From Thermoproteota archaeon (GTDB taxonomy: Archaea > Thermoproteota > Nitrososphaeria > Nitrososphaerales > Nitrosopumilaceae), in assembly GCA_003352285.1 (NCBI GenBank), contig QQVN01000002.1, forward strand, positions 202,193 through 266,192: a stretch of 64,000 bases of DNA, read 5' to 3'. This document shows positions 24,015-32,350 of the stretch, piece after piece (position 1 is the stretch's first letter; each line of letters begins with the position of its first letter). The position numbers and the translations under genes were made by a program. The notes under the pieces were generated by a model. The model saw only the letters and a list, made by a program, of their open reading frames with translations, did no database searches and had not been told where the DNA came from.

Positions 24015-26114
24015 ATGGATATGGAACTGAGCGAGGGGGTAGCGGAGCCAAAGAGGGGCGGCATACTGCAATCCACATCAAAACGTGTACGGATGATCTT
24101 TTCCGTTATGGCCAGTCCAAACCGTATAGACATTTTAAGAATTTTAAATTCCAAGGGTCCTTTAACTTATTCAGAATTAAAGTCCCTTGCTGGATTCAAA
24201 TCAAAAAAAGAGAGTGGTAAATTTGCATACCATCTTAGAAAATTATTGAGACAATCCCTTGTTGCATTAAACAAATCTGAGAGAAGATACACCATTACAA
24301 ATTTGGGCAAATTAGTTCTAAGTCTTGCCAGACAGATTGAAGAACGCTCCATCATCGAAAGCGGCAAAATGTATGTTAGAACATCACATGAATCAATTGA
24401 GGAATTTAATTCTCATAAAATTATACAATCCCTTGTCCGTGAGGGAAGCTTACCATTAGAGTTAGCACAAAAAATTACAGAAGAAGTTGAAAACAGAATT
24501 TACAAATATCAAACAACATATCTTACCGGCTCTCTGATCCGTGAAATGGTTAACTCTGTTTTATTGGAACATGGTCATGAGGAATATCGCAATAAACTGG
24601 CCAGACTTGGACTGCCAGTATTTGATGTGCAAGAAATGCTCTCAAATATTGATAATGTCGATAATGGCGCAGAAGGCCTACTCTACAAGACAGGCCAAGT
24701 AGTCTTTGCTGAGCATTTACTCACAAATACCCTGCCTAAGGACGTGGCAGATTCACACTTGTCAGGAGACCTACACATTACGAATCCTGGAATTTGGTCA
24801 CTCTTGCCTGATGCAATTTTTGTAAATATTAAGGAATTAATCGATGATGGCCTTAACCTTGGAGGAAAATTCCTAGATGTCTCACGAATACCATCTGCCA
24901 AAAACCTTGATGATCTAACCTCAACACTTTCCATGTTGATTTCACTCATCTCAAAAGAAGCCTCACAAGAGGTTGTAATGGATGGATTGGCGCAATTACT
25001 GACAAAACATGCAAAGAATTCTGGAGACATTGAGCAAAAACTTGCAGATGCGTTTGCAACTGCTTCAACTGTTTCAAAGTATAACAAAAATCCAACAATT
25101 GTTTCATTTAGAGTCCAACTTGGCTCTGATGCTAAGATAAACTCTGCAATTATCACCGCATACAAAAACTATGCAAGAATTACACCTATTCCAAAGATTG
25201 GTTTGATTATTGATTATGAAAAAGGAAAATTGTCTGATGTCTCTGCTGATCTTGCAGAAATTGTAACACTTGGTGGCAAAGTAATCTTCTCTCAAGGATT
25301 AGTATCTAACAAGGGAATTGCCAACGTACAAACAAAGAACTCTACTCCTCTTTCCATTAATCTTCATTCAATTTCAATTAACTTGCCACGACTTGCATTT
25401 GAGTCAAACAAGGATGAGACGTACTTTAGAGCAAGATTAGCTCTTCTAATGAAACCTGCCTTGTCATCTATGGCATTAAGAAAGAAAGACATATCTGATC
25501 TAACTCGACGTGGTCTTAATCCAATTCTTGCAAAGAATACACAGTACATGCAACGTGGTTCTGCTTCAATTGTATTGAATCTAGTCGGACTAAATGAAGC
25601 AGTTTTTAACATTCTTGGTTACCAAGACAACAAAGAAGGTCGTGACATCTTACACAAAGTAATTGAAACTGCAGTTGAAGTTGCAAAGAAAAAAGGAAAA
25701 GAACTCGGTGATGATGTTAGAATATGCATGACAGAAAGTGACGGCTCTATAAGATTTTCAACACTTGATGGAGAAAAATACGGAAAGAATTCTGTACTAA
25801 AAGATCTTGACTCTGATTCTTACTCTGAAGGATTCACACTTAATGCATCTGAGGTAGATGGACTAACTGCAAAGAGTGAGCAAATCTCTGAATGCAACAA
25901 GCTTGCAAAAATGCTCAATGGAGGATTACTTGTTAGTCTTCAGATCGACGATGATGCAAAGATTGATGATATCAAAAAGGCAATAGAAAAGACTGGAGAA
26001 TTAACATCCTCCTTCAAACCAGTAAAACACGTTTCAATTTGTGGCGAATGTGGCTTTAAAGATGAGAAATTAGGCGACAAATGTCCTTCCTGCAAGTCAC
26101 CTTACATTATCTGA
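24015..26114 (+). CDS. HTH / ATP-cone / degenerate NrdD-like protein, putative RNR regulator
   Basis: 699 aa. Residues 25-105: ArsR-like winged helix (MASPNRIDILRILNSKGPLTYSELKSLAGF ... FAYHLRKLL). Residues 118-205: ATP-cone (MYVRTSHESIEEFNSHKIIQSLVREGSL). Residues 215-660: region like anaerobic ribonucleotide reductase NrdD (VADSHLSGDLHI recalls the NrdD DAH-x-G-x-IHIHDL stretch). C-terminus: zinc site CGEC ... CPSC, as in NrdD, but the protein stops four residues later, so the glycyl-radical motif is absent. It should not be an active reductase. It lies upstream of nrdJ and after a phased GATC array, suggesting a dNTP-sensing transcription factor (inference). Confidence 0.85.
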   Translation: MDMELSEGVAEPKRGGILQSTSKRVRMIFSVMASPNRIDILRILNSKGPLTYSELKSLAGFKSKKESGKFAYHLRKLLRQSLVALNKSERRYTITNLGKLVLSLARQIEERSIIESGKMYVRTSHESIEEFNSHKIIQSLVREGSLPLELAQKITEEVENRIYKYQTTYLTGSLIREMVNSVLLEHGHEEYRNKLARLGLPVFDVQEMLSNIDNVDNGAEGLLYKTGQVVFAEHLLTNTLPKDVADSHLSGDLHITNPGIWSLLPDAIFVNIKELIDDGLNLGGKFLDVSRIPSAKNLDDLTSTLSMLISLISKEASQEVVMDGLAQLLTKHAKNSGDIEQKLADAFATASTVSKYNKNPTIVSFRVQLGSDAKINSAIITAYKNYARITPIPKIGLIIDYEKGKLSDVSADLAEIVTLGGKVIFSQGLVSNKGIANVQTKNSTPLSINLHSISINLPRLAFESNKDETYFRARLALLMKPALSSMALRKKDISDLTRRGLNPILAKNTQYMQRGSASIVLNLVGLNEAVFNILGYQDNKEGRDILHKVIETAVEVAKKKGKELGDDVRICMTESDGSIRFSTLDGEKYGKNSVLKDLDSDSYSEGFTLNASEVDGLTAKSEQISECNKLAKMLNGGLLVSLQIDDDAKIDDIKKAIEKTGELTSSFKPVKHVSICGECGFKDEKLGDKCPSCKSPYII

Positions 26115-26320
26115 AATTCGTAAATTCATAATTCTTTTCGTCATTTTACGATCAAATTTTAGATCCTATCAAAAATTTTTCAAAGTCGAAAATCGTACCG
26201 TTATGAAGTTCATAGTACCGGTGTGAATAATTTTAAATCAAAAATCGATCCTGATGAATTTTTTTAGGCCACACAAGTTATAACCACAGTAAATCATACC
26301 ACTGGAGGGGAGATTATAGA

Positions 26321-28969
26321 TTGGATAATTCACAAATAGAAAGTTCTATCGGAGAGATCCGCAAGCGAAATGGATCGGTTGTGGCTTTCAATAAAGATAA
26401 AATTTCAAATGCCATTTACAAGGCATTAGCAGCCACGTCTGAAGCCGACCGTGGTTTAGCAGATCAACTCGCAGAGGGAGTACTAAGAAAATTATTTGAA
26501 CAAGGATTTTCTGCTTCACGACCTCCAAGCGTTGAAGATATTCAGGACATGGTAGAGTCAACTTTGATCGAGAACGGTCACAGTGAAATCGCCAAGGCCT
26601 ACATTTTGTATAGACATGAACGTAGAAAAGTTAGAGATGAGAAATTCAAGGTTCTTAACACAAAGACATTAGATCCAGTAGCAAAGAAATTTGATCTAAA
26701 CTGCCTGAGAGTTTTGGCTTCAAGATATCTCCTACGAAATAACAAAAATGAGATTACCGAAAGTCCCAGTCAAATGTTTGAGCGTGTGGCCATCTTAATT
26801 GGCATTGGAGATTTAATGTACGATGCAGAACTCTTTGCAAAAGATGGTAACAAAAGACAAAACCTCGAAGAGGCAGAAGCATATCTAGATAAACTAGACA
26901 GCTTTGATTACAAATTCAAGATAGGTGATTACTATCTTAACAAATGGCACTTTAGAGCCATGATTAACCACTACATAACTTTGGCAAACAAAGGTCAGAT
27001 GAAGCTAAGCTTCAAAGATCTTCTGACAATGTTAGCTGCAAAGAAACTAGACAGATATGCAGACAGAATCAAAGAATACTATGATCTGATGGTTTCACAA
27101 GACTTTCTGCCAAATTCACCAACAATGATGAACGCTGGTGGACGTTTGGGACAACTATCTGCATGCTTTGTCTTAGACATGCCAGACGATATGGAAAGAA
27201 TCATGAAATCAACATCTGATGCAGCACTAATCTTCAAATCTGGAGGTGGAGTTGGAATCAACTACTCTGATCTTAGACAAGAAGGTGACATTGTAGCATC
27301 AACATCTGGTGTTGCTTCAGGTCCTGTATCCTTCATGAATATTATCAATACAGTCACAGAAGTGGTAAAACAAGGTGGAAAACGCCGTGGTGCCAACATG
27401 GGAATTATCGAAGCATGGCATCCTGATGTTGAAAAATTCATCACAAACAAGACTCAGCCAGGCGTGCTTGAGAATTTCAATGTAAGTGTTGGAATCTGGG
27501 AAGATTTCTGGCATTCACTTGTAAATACCACAGACGGAAAGTACATGCTTAGAAGCTCACGCAACAGAGCACCAGTTAGAGAAATTAATGCACATCAACT
27601 AATTGATCTAATTGCACTGTCTGCATGGAAGAGTGCCGAACCTGGTTTGATCTTCTTTGATCAAATCAACAAATACAATGTATTTGCAAAAGCAAGAGGC
27701 GGACCAATCCGTGCAACAAATCCTTGTGGAGAACAAAGCTTGTATCCATACGAATCATGCAACTTGGGTTCCATCAATCTGTCAAATCTTGTAAAACGCA
27801 AAGCAGATGGTGAATACGAATTTGATTGGCAAAGATATGAAGAAACAATTCGAAAGACAACTCGATTCCTTGACAGCGTCATCGATGTCAATCTGTATCC
27901 AGTAAAAGACATTGATACTGCATCAAAAGAATCAAGAAGAATTGGATTGGGTGTAATGGGAGTTGCAGATCTACTCTACAAACTACGAATCCCATACAAC
28001 TCTAAAGAAGGATATGAAATTCAATCAAAGCTAGCAGAAGCTCTCTCATACTATTCAATGGAAGAGAGTGTTGCATTAGCAAAGTCACGTGGAGAATTCC
28101 CACTTTGCTCAAAGACAGAATATCCAGAAGGAAAGATTCCAATTGCTGGATACTATGAACGTCCAAAAGAGCAACACAGCTTTGAATGGGATGCATTAAT
28201 CCAAAAGATCCAAAAGCACGGAATTAGAAATGTACTGACAACAACTGTCGCTCCCACTGGAACACTATCAATGATTGCAGACTGTTCTAATGGAATGGAA
28301 CCAATGTTTGCACTAGTGTTTGAAAAGAGAGTAACTGTTGGTCGCTTCTTTTACACAAACAAAATCATTGAGCAAGCACTCAAAGACAATGGATTGTACA
28401 GCGAAGAGATACTTGAAAAAATTGCTGACAACTATGGCTCACTCAAAGGAATTCCAGAAATTCCAGAGTGGATGCAAAACATCTTTGTCACAGCAATGGA
28501 TATTCATTGGGCTGATCATCTTATGGCCCAAGGAGTATGGCAAGAGTGGATTGGAAATGCAATCGCTAAAACAATTAACATGCCATACGATGTGACTGCA
28601 GATGACGTCAAAGCAGCATATCTCCTAGCACATGAGCTTGGCTTGAAAGGCATCACAGTTTATCGTGATGGTTCCAGACACAAACAAGTTCTTCACATGA
28701 CTAGTGAAAAGGCTGAAAAAATATTCACAGTAACTCCAAGCAACTATGTCACTGACTATGTGTCAAATGCACTAGCAAACCAATACGTAAAAACCCAAGT
28801 ACAAGACGCCTTGAAACTCAAAACACCAGAAGAGACGCCTGTTGAGCAGAATCTATCTGAGGAGACATCTGAGGAAAACCTTTGCCCAACATGCAAGAAC
28901 AATTTGGTGTTCGTTGAGGGTTGCAGTATCTGCATAGAATGCGGATTCAGCGGCTGTACATCAGGCTAG
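26321..28969 (+). CDS. nrdJ: Adenosylcobalamin-dependent ribonucleotide reductase (class II)
   Basis: 882 aa. N-terminal ATP-cone (GEIRKRNGSVVAFNKDKISNAIYKAL), then the catalytic barrel with LPNSPTMMNAGGRLGQLSACFVLDM, the NPCGEQSLYPYESCNLGSINL active-site loop (Cys and Glu), and TTVAPTGTLSMIADCSNGMEP. The C-terminal Cys-rich tail (CPTC ... CIECGFSGC) re-reduces the active site. It makes deoxynucleotides using B12. TTG start with GGAGGGG about 10 bp upstream: one of the few genes here with a Shine-Dalgarno-like element, so it probably has a leader. Confidence 0.96.
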   Translation: MDNSQIESSIGEIRKRNGSVVAFNKDKISNAIYKALAATSEADRGLADQLAEGVLRKLFEQGFSASRPPSVEDIQDMVESTLIENGHSEIAKAYILYRHERRKVRDEKFKVLNTKTLDPVAKKFDLNCLRVLASRYLLRNNKNEITESPSQMFERVAILIGIGDLMYDAELFAKDGNKRQNLEEAEAYLDKLDSFDYKFKIGDYYLNKWHFRAMINHYITLANKGQMKLSFKDLLTMLAAKKLDRYADRIKEYYDLMVSQDFLPNSPTMMNAGGRLGQLSACFVLDMPDDMERIMKSTSDAALIFKSGGGVGINYSDLRQEGDIVASTSGVASGPVSFMNIINTVTEVVKQGGKRRGANMGIIEAWHPDVEKFITNKTQPGVLENFNVSVGIWEDFWHSLVNTTDGKYMLRSSRNRAPVREINAHQLIDLIALSAWKSAEPGLIFFDQINKYNVFAKARGGPIRATNPCGEQSLYPYESCNLGSINLSNLVKRKADGEYEFDWQRYEETIRKTTRFLDSVIDVNLYPVKDIDTASKESRRIGLGVMGVADLLYKLRIPYNSKEGYEIQSKLAEALSYYSMEESVALAKSRGEFPLCSKTEYPEGKIPIAGYYERPKEQHSFEWDALIQKIQKHGIRNVLTTTVAPTGTLSMIADCSNGMEPMFALVFEKRVTVGRFFYTNKIIEQALKDNGLYSEEILEKIADNYGSLKGIPEIPEWMQNIFVTAMDIHWADHLMAQGVWQEWIGNAIAKTINMPYDVTADDVKAAYLLAHELGLKGITVYRDGSRHKQVLHMTSEKAEKIFTVTPSNYVTDYVSNALANQYVKTQVQDALKLKTPEETPVEQNLSEETSEENLCPTCKNNLVFVEGCSICIECGFSGCTSG

Positions 28970-29004
28970 AAAACAAGCATTAGAAACATTACAGTTATCG
29001 TATG

Positions 29005-29072
29005 TAACGAGGTAGTGGGGACAATACTTCCTCCATAAAAGAAGTAGAACCTCCAAGATATCGATCTCGTTA
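29005..29072 (+). ncRNA. Structured RNA-like element, copy A of tandem pair
   Basis: Closed by a 7-bp terminal stem (TAACGAG at 29005-29011 with CTCGTTA at 29066-29072). Inside, an ACTTC/GAAGT hairpin (29026-29030/29041-29045) is flanked by strongly conserved sequence: GTAGTGGGGACAAT on the 5' side and AGAACCTCCAAGATATCGAT on the 3' side. The same core occurs in copy B while the stems differ in sequence, as expected for conserved RNA structure. It could be a tandem aptamer or an sRNA in the nrdJ 3' region. The strand is inferred from the flanking genes. Confidence 0.6.
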
Positions 29073-29086
29073 TGTATAATGATAAC

Positions 29087-29156
29087 AGACCAGGGTAGTG
29101 AGGACAATGTTCCTTATTATGGAAGGACAGAACCTCCAAGATATCGATCCTGGTCT
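29087..29156 (+). ncRNA. Structured RNA-like element, copy B of tandem pair
   Basis: An 8-bp terminal stem (AGACCAGG at 29087-29094 with CCTGGTCT at 29149-29156) encloses GTAGTGAGGACAAT, a TTCC/GGAA hairpin (29110-29113/29121-29124) and AGAACCTCCAAGATATCGAT. Compared with copy A, both stems differ yet stay paired (compensatory change), and the unpaired core is almost invariant. A T-rich tract (about 29230-29250) lies downstream, before the next gene. Confidence 0.6.
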
Positions 29157-29264
29157 CTAACCCATCATATCAACTGACTGTAACTGTAATAAACTATCCC
29201 AATCTATATTCTCGATTAAAAGTATCACAACTTTTTTACCTCTCTTTTTTCACAGCCAAGAACT

Positions 29265-30377
29265 GTGAATAAGATCATTATTGGCGGCATCTCTGCTGCT
29301 GTAATTATTGGAATTGCTGCAGCATTTGCATTAATGCCATCCCAACCAAATTCCAATCAATCAACTAATGAAAAATTAGGATTGGTCATCAATACACCAT
29401 TAACAACTACAACCCTGCCAGAATTAGATGAGATCTATTCACAAGCAGCTTCCACAGGCATTGGAAGAAGTAATGTCTACATGTTTTGGGATATGATAGA
29501 ACCTGAAAAGGGTCAGTTTGATTGGAAGCAGTCAGACATTATCATGAGCTTTAATAAAAAAAATAATCTCAAAGTTACTCTTTACTTTTCAATTGTAAAC
29601 GGAAAAACACTTGGACCATTTCCTGACTGGATAGGAAAACCAAGCTTGATCACAGTATCAGAAGACAATGTGGTAAATGTTCTTGATGCAGTACTATCAA
29701 GATATGACATCATTGATACCCTGATTATATCTGGTGACACAGATGAGCACTTTAGATACAAAGAAGGAGAAATTCCAATCTATCGAGACCTCTTTAACAA
29801 TGTCTATGATAGAATCAAGGAAAAACACCCAGATGTAAAAATTGGAAACTCTTTTGCCTTGCATAATGTTCTCAACAAAAATATCGAAAATGTAGTAAAG
29901 GAATTGTCCATAGGCGATTTTGTTGCATTTAGCTATTTCCCAGTAGATGCATTAAATGAGATAGTAAAAACTCCATATCAAGCAAGAGCAGACCTAGACA
30001 AGGCATTTGAGCTTGCACAAAACAAGCAGGTTGCACTCTTTGAGATAAGCTGGAGTACATCTAGTCACGTAGAAGGAAACGAATTTGATCAAACACAATT
30101 TGTAAATCAAGTGTACGAATTTTTCAACGAAAATGAAAATCAAATCGAGTTTGTAACATGGTATAGGATGTATGATAGACCAGATGGTAGCTGTATAATT
30201 AATGCAGAAGAACTAGAGGGTGCAGTTTCAGTAGGTGGAGGTTCAGGTTTTGGTAGTAGTGAATTTGTTGCAGAACGACTAGGAAATTATATCTGTAGTG
30301 CAGGTCTGATAAGTGAAGATGGAAACGAAAAACCATCATGGAATGAATTTAAAAAAGAGATCTCAGCGTTGTCTTAA
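29265..30377 (+). CDS. Membrane-anchored TIM-barrel glycosidase-like protein
   Basis: 370 aa, GTG start. An N-terminal hydrophobic helix (residues 3-24, IIIGGISAAVIIGIAAAFAL) acts as signal or anchor. The body looks like a TIM-barrel glycoside hydrolase fold: GIGRSNVYMFWDMIEPEKGQFDWKQSD is the typical x-W-x2-IEP-x2-G-x-(F/Y)-x-W region. The mid-barrel DTDEHF and the late strand FEISWS carry candidate acidic residues. Catalytic Glu positions cannot be fixed by eye. Extracytoplasmic sugar-related role is inferred. Confidence 0.72.
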   Translation: MNKIIIGGISAAVIIGIAAAFALMPSQPNSNQSTNEKLGLVINTPLTTTTLPELDEIYSQAASTGIGRSNVYMFWDMIEPEKGQFDWKQSDIIMSFNKKNNLKVTLYFSIVNGKTLGPFPDWIGKPSLITVSEDNVVNVLDAVLSRYDIIDTLIISGDTDEHFRYKEGEIPIYRDLFNNVYDRIKEKHPDVKIGNSFALHNVLNKNIENVVKELSIGDFVAFSYFPVDALNEIVKTPYQARADLDKAFELAQNKQVALFEISWSTSSHVEGNEFDQTQFVNQVYEFFNENENQIEFVTWYRMYDRPDGSCIINAEELEGAVSVGGGSGFGSSEFVAERLGNYICSAGLISEDGNEKPSWNEFKKEISALS

Positions 30378-30379
30378 AC

Positions 30380-31045
30380 ATGCTGTCATTAATAATTGCA
30401 GAATCATCACTTGAGCTAGTCCCACGAGAATTACAATCACATATCTCAATTAAATCTCATGCAAAAAAATTAGGAAAATATCCCTCAGAGATATTATTGG
30501 ATAATTCATGGCATTTTGCTGCAATGAAAGGACTAGAAAATGAAATTAAACGCGGCAGGCCAGATATTGTTCATCTGTGTTTGCTAGCTGCAACAAGCAT
30601 TCCATTGTACCATGAAAATGAAATTGAAATTTACGTGCATACAGTTGATAACAAAGTTATCATTCTTGGAGATAACGTAAGACTACCAAAATCTTATCAC
30701 AGATTTGCAGGAATTATAGAAAAATTGTTCAAAGACAAAGTAATCAAAACAGATGATTCTGTATTGATGGAGCTAAAAAAGATGACATTTGATGAATTAA
30801 TCGAAATGATAGAGCCAAAAAGTGTAATTGCATTATCACCAGATGGAATGCCAAGCAATTACCAATCAGTAGGCAAAGAACTAGATGATTCATGTCTTAT
30901 AGTCGGTGGTTTCCAAAAAGGAGCATTTTCAGATGAAATAACTCAACACATTGATAGGACCTACTCGATAGGGGAGCAATCATTTGAAGCTCATGTTGTG
31001 ATTAGTAGGATCCTATACGAGTATGAAAAAACAATTTTTATGTAG
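30380..31045 (+). CDS. nep1: Nep1/Emg1 rRNA pseudouridine N1-methyltransferase
   Basis: 221 aa of the SPOUT class. Diagnostic segments are ILLDNSWHFAAMKGLENEIKRGRPDIVHLCLLAATSIPLY, VRLPKSYHRFAGIIEKLF, and the C-terminal SAM-knot region GGFQKGAFSDEI ... YSIGEQSFEAHVVISRILYEYE. It methylates a pseudouridine in the 16S rRNA decoding region and assists small-subunit assembly. It is 2 bp after the glycosidase-like gene and next to a tRNA and other ribosome-related genes. Confidence 0.94.
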   Translation: MLSLIIAESSLELVPRELQSHISIKSHAKKLGKYPSEILLDNSWHFAAMKGLENEIKRGRPDIVHLCLLAATSIPLYHENEIEIYVHTVDNKVIILGDNVRLPKSYHRFAGIIEKLFKDKVIKTDDSVLMELKKMTFDELIEMIEPKSVIALSPDGMPSNYQSVGKELDDSCLIVGGFQKGAFSDEITQHIDRTYSIGEQSFEAHVVISRILYEYEKTIFM

Positions 31046-31067
31046 GCTGTAGAGTTTGCTTCCTTAT

Positions 31068-31141
31068 GCAGTCATAGTATAGCCTGGTTAGTATTCGGGG
31101 TTTCCAACCCTGTGACGCGGGTTCGAATCCCGCTGACTGCA
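31068..31141 (+). tRNA. tRNA-Gly (anticodon TCC)
   Basis: A 74-nt cloverleaf: acceptor GCAGTCA pairs with TGACTGC, discriminator A; D-arm with GCCTGGTTAGT; anticodon stem CGGGG/CCCTG around loop TTTCCAA (anticodon TCC at positions 34-36); T-arm GCGGG-TTCGAAT-CCCGC. No intron, and no encoded CCA (discriminator A is followed by TAC). It begins 22 bp after nep1. Confidence 0.96.
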
Positions 31142-31192
31142 TACTAAATTTTGAATAGATCAATTTTTTAAATTATAGAATATTGTTTTTGT

Positions 31193-31501
31193 GTGAAGTT
31201 AGATCTTAGAGAAATAGCATTAAACCGTATGAGGACGTTAGTTCAAATTGCAATTGACAATGCAAAGACTGATCCAGTGCTCTCTCAAAGACAGGCATTA
31301 CTTGCTAGAAAAATAAGCATGAGGCATAAAATCCGGATGCCATATGAGCTTAGAATGGCCTTTTGCAAAAAATGTAAAAGCTTTATCGCACCGGGAATAA
31401 ATTCAAAGATTCGGGTAGGAAGATCTTCAATTAAATCAGTAAGAATAACTTGCAACTTTTGTGGCCATACTTACAGAAAAATTATTCCTCCTCGATCTTG
31501 A
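31193..31501 (+). CDS. rnp4: Ribonuclease P protein component 4 (Rpp21/Rpr2)
   Basis: 102 aa with a GTG start. The family order is visible: a basic N-terminal helix pair (ALNRMRTLVQIAIDNAKTDPVLSQRQALLARKISMRHKIRMP), then a zinc ribbon CKKC ... CNFCGHTYRK. It is a protein subunit of archaeal RNase P, which matures tRNA 5' ends. Its position directly after a tRNA gene fits. Confidence 0.93.
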   Translation: MKLDLREIALNRMRTLVQIAIDNAKTDPVLSQRQALLARKISMRHKIRMPYELRMAFCKKCKSFIAPGINSKIRVGRSSIKSVRITCNFCGHTYRKIIPPRS

Positions 31502-31568
31502 GTCTATTATAACCAACTAGGCACAATCCCTCAATGATTTATAAGACCATACGAGAGTTTTTCACTCT

Positions 31569-32021
31569 ATGGCAAAGGTCTATGACGTACCAGCTGATAT
31601 GTTGATTAGCAGATTAGCAGATATTCTAAAAAATGAAGATATTCCAGCACCAGAATGGGCCTCATTTGTTAAGACCGGAGCACATGCTGACAAACCTCCT
31701 CAAGACAAAGATTGGTGGCATACTAGATGTGCATCGATTTTAAGAAAAATCTACTTGCACGGACCAGTTGGTGTTAATGAACTATGTAAGGAATACGGCG
31801 GAGGAAAGCCATTGGGATATGGAGCAAGACACCACAAAGATGCAAGTGGCGCAATTATTAGAAATGCAATTCACGGATTAGAAAAATTAGGTTATCTTGA
31901 TAAAGTAGAGAAGAAAGGAAGAGTTGCATCAAAACAAGGAATGCAAAAACTAGACAAGCTAGCAACTGAAATCCTCAAAGAATTATCTGCTGAAAAACCA
32001 GAATTGAAAGTTTATTCATAG
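31569..32021 (+). CDS. rps19e: 30S ribosomal protein S19e
   Basis: 150 aa. The archaeal/eukaryotic S19e pattern is clear: VYDVPADMLISRLADILKN, PEWASFVKTGAHADKPPQDKDWWHTRCASILRKIYLHGPVGV, and KPLGYGARHHKDASGAIIRNAIHGLEKLGYL. It is a small-subunit protein with a role in 40S/30S maturation. The PDCD5-like gene follows after 7 bp, the usual archaeal arrangement. Confidence 0.97.
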   Translation: MAKVYDVPADMLISRLADILKNEDIPAPEWASFVKTGAHADKPPQDKDWWHTRCASILRKIYLHGPVGVNELCKEYGGGKPLGYGARHHKDASGAIIRNAIHGLEKLGYLDKVEKKGRVASKQGMQKLDKLATEILKELSAEKPELKVYS

Positions 32022-32028
32022 TGATTAA

Positions 32029-32316
32029 ATGAGTTATCCAAATTCGGATGAATCTGAAAATCAAGACAATCCAAGCGAGGCAGAGATTTCAGCCCAAAAG
32101 GAAATCATTCTAAAACAAATTCTTGACTCAGAAGCAAGACTTCGCTTAAACAATGTTAGGATGGTTAAACCAGATCTTGCAGGAATGATTGAAAACTATA
32201 TCATTGGCATGGCATCACAGGGAAAGATTAGATCCCCCATCACAGACGATCAGCTAAAACAGATACTATTATCCACCCAGCAACCCAAACGAGATTTCAA
32301 GATAAATCGTCGCTAA
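32029..32316 (+). CDS. DNA-binding protein, PDCD5 family
   Basis: 95 aa. A disordered acidic N-terminus (SENQDNPSEAE) leads to the conserved helical core: ILKQILDSEARLRLNNVRMVKPDLAGMIENYIIGMASQGKIRSPITDDQLKQILLS. The C-terminus is basic (KRDFKINRR). Archaeal PDCD5 relatives bind DNA or nascent-chain/ribosome partners. It is coupled to rps19e. Confidence 0.93.
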   Translation: MSYPNSDESENQDNPSEAEISAQKEIILKQILDSEARLRLNNVRMVKPDLAGMIENYIIGMASQGKIRSPITDDQLKQILLSTQQPKRDFKINRR

Positions 32317-32350
32317 GAAAATATAATTAGGGGAAAATCAGAGTAACCTC

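Noticed and set aside
24683..25165. Minus-strand 160-codon frame within the NrdD-like gene
   Set aside because: Overlaps a 699-aa conserved multidomain gene and shows no domain of its own.
29005..29156. C/D box sRNA or a known riboswitch
   Set aside because: No RUGAUGA/CUGA boxes are present, and the core does not match the TPP, cobalamin, glycine, guanidine or fluoride consensus that I know.
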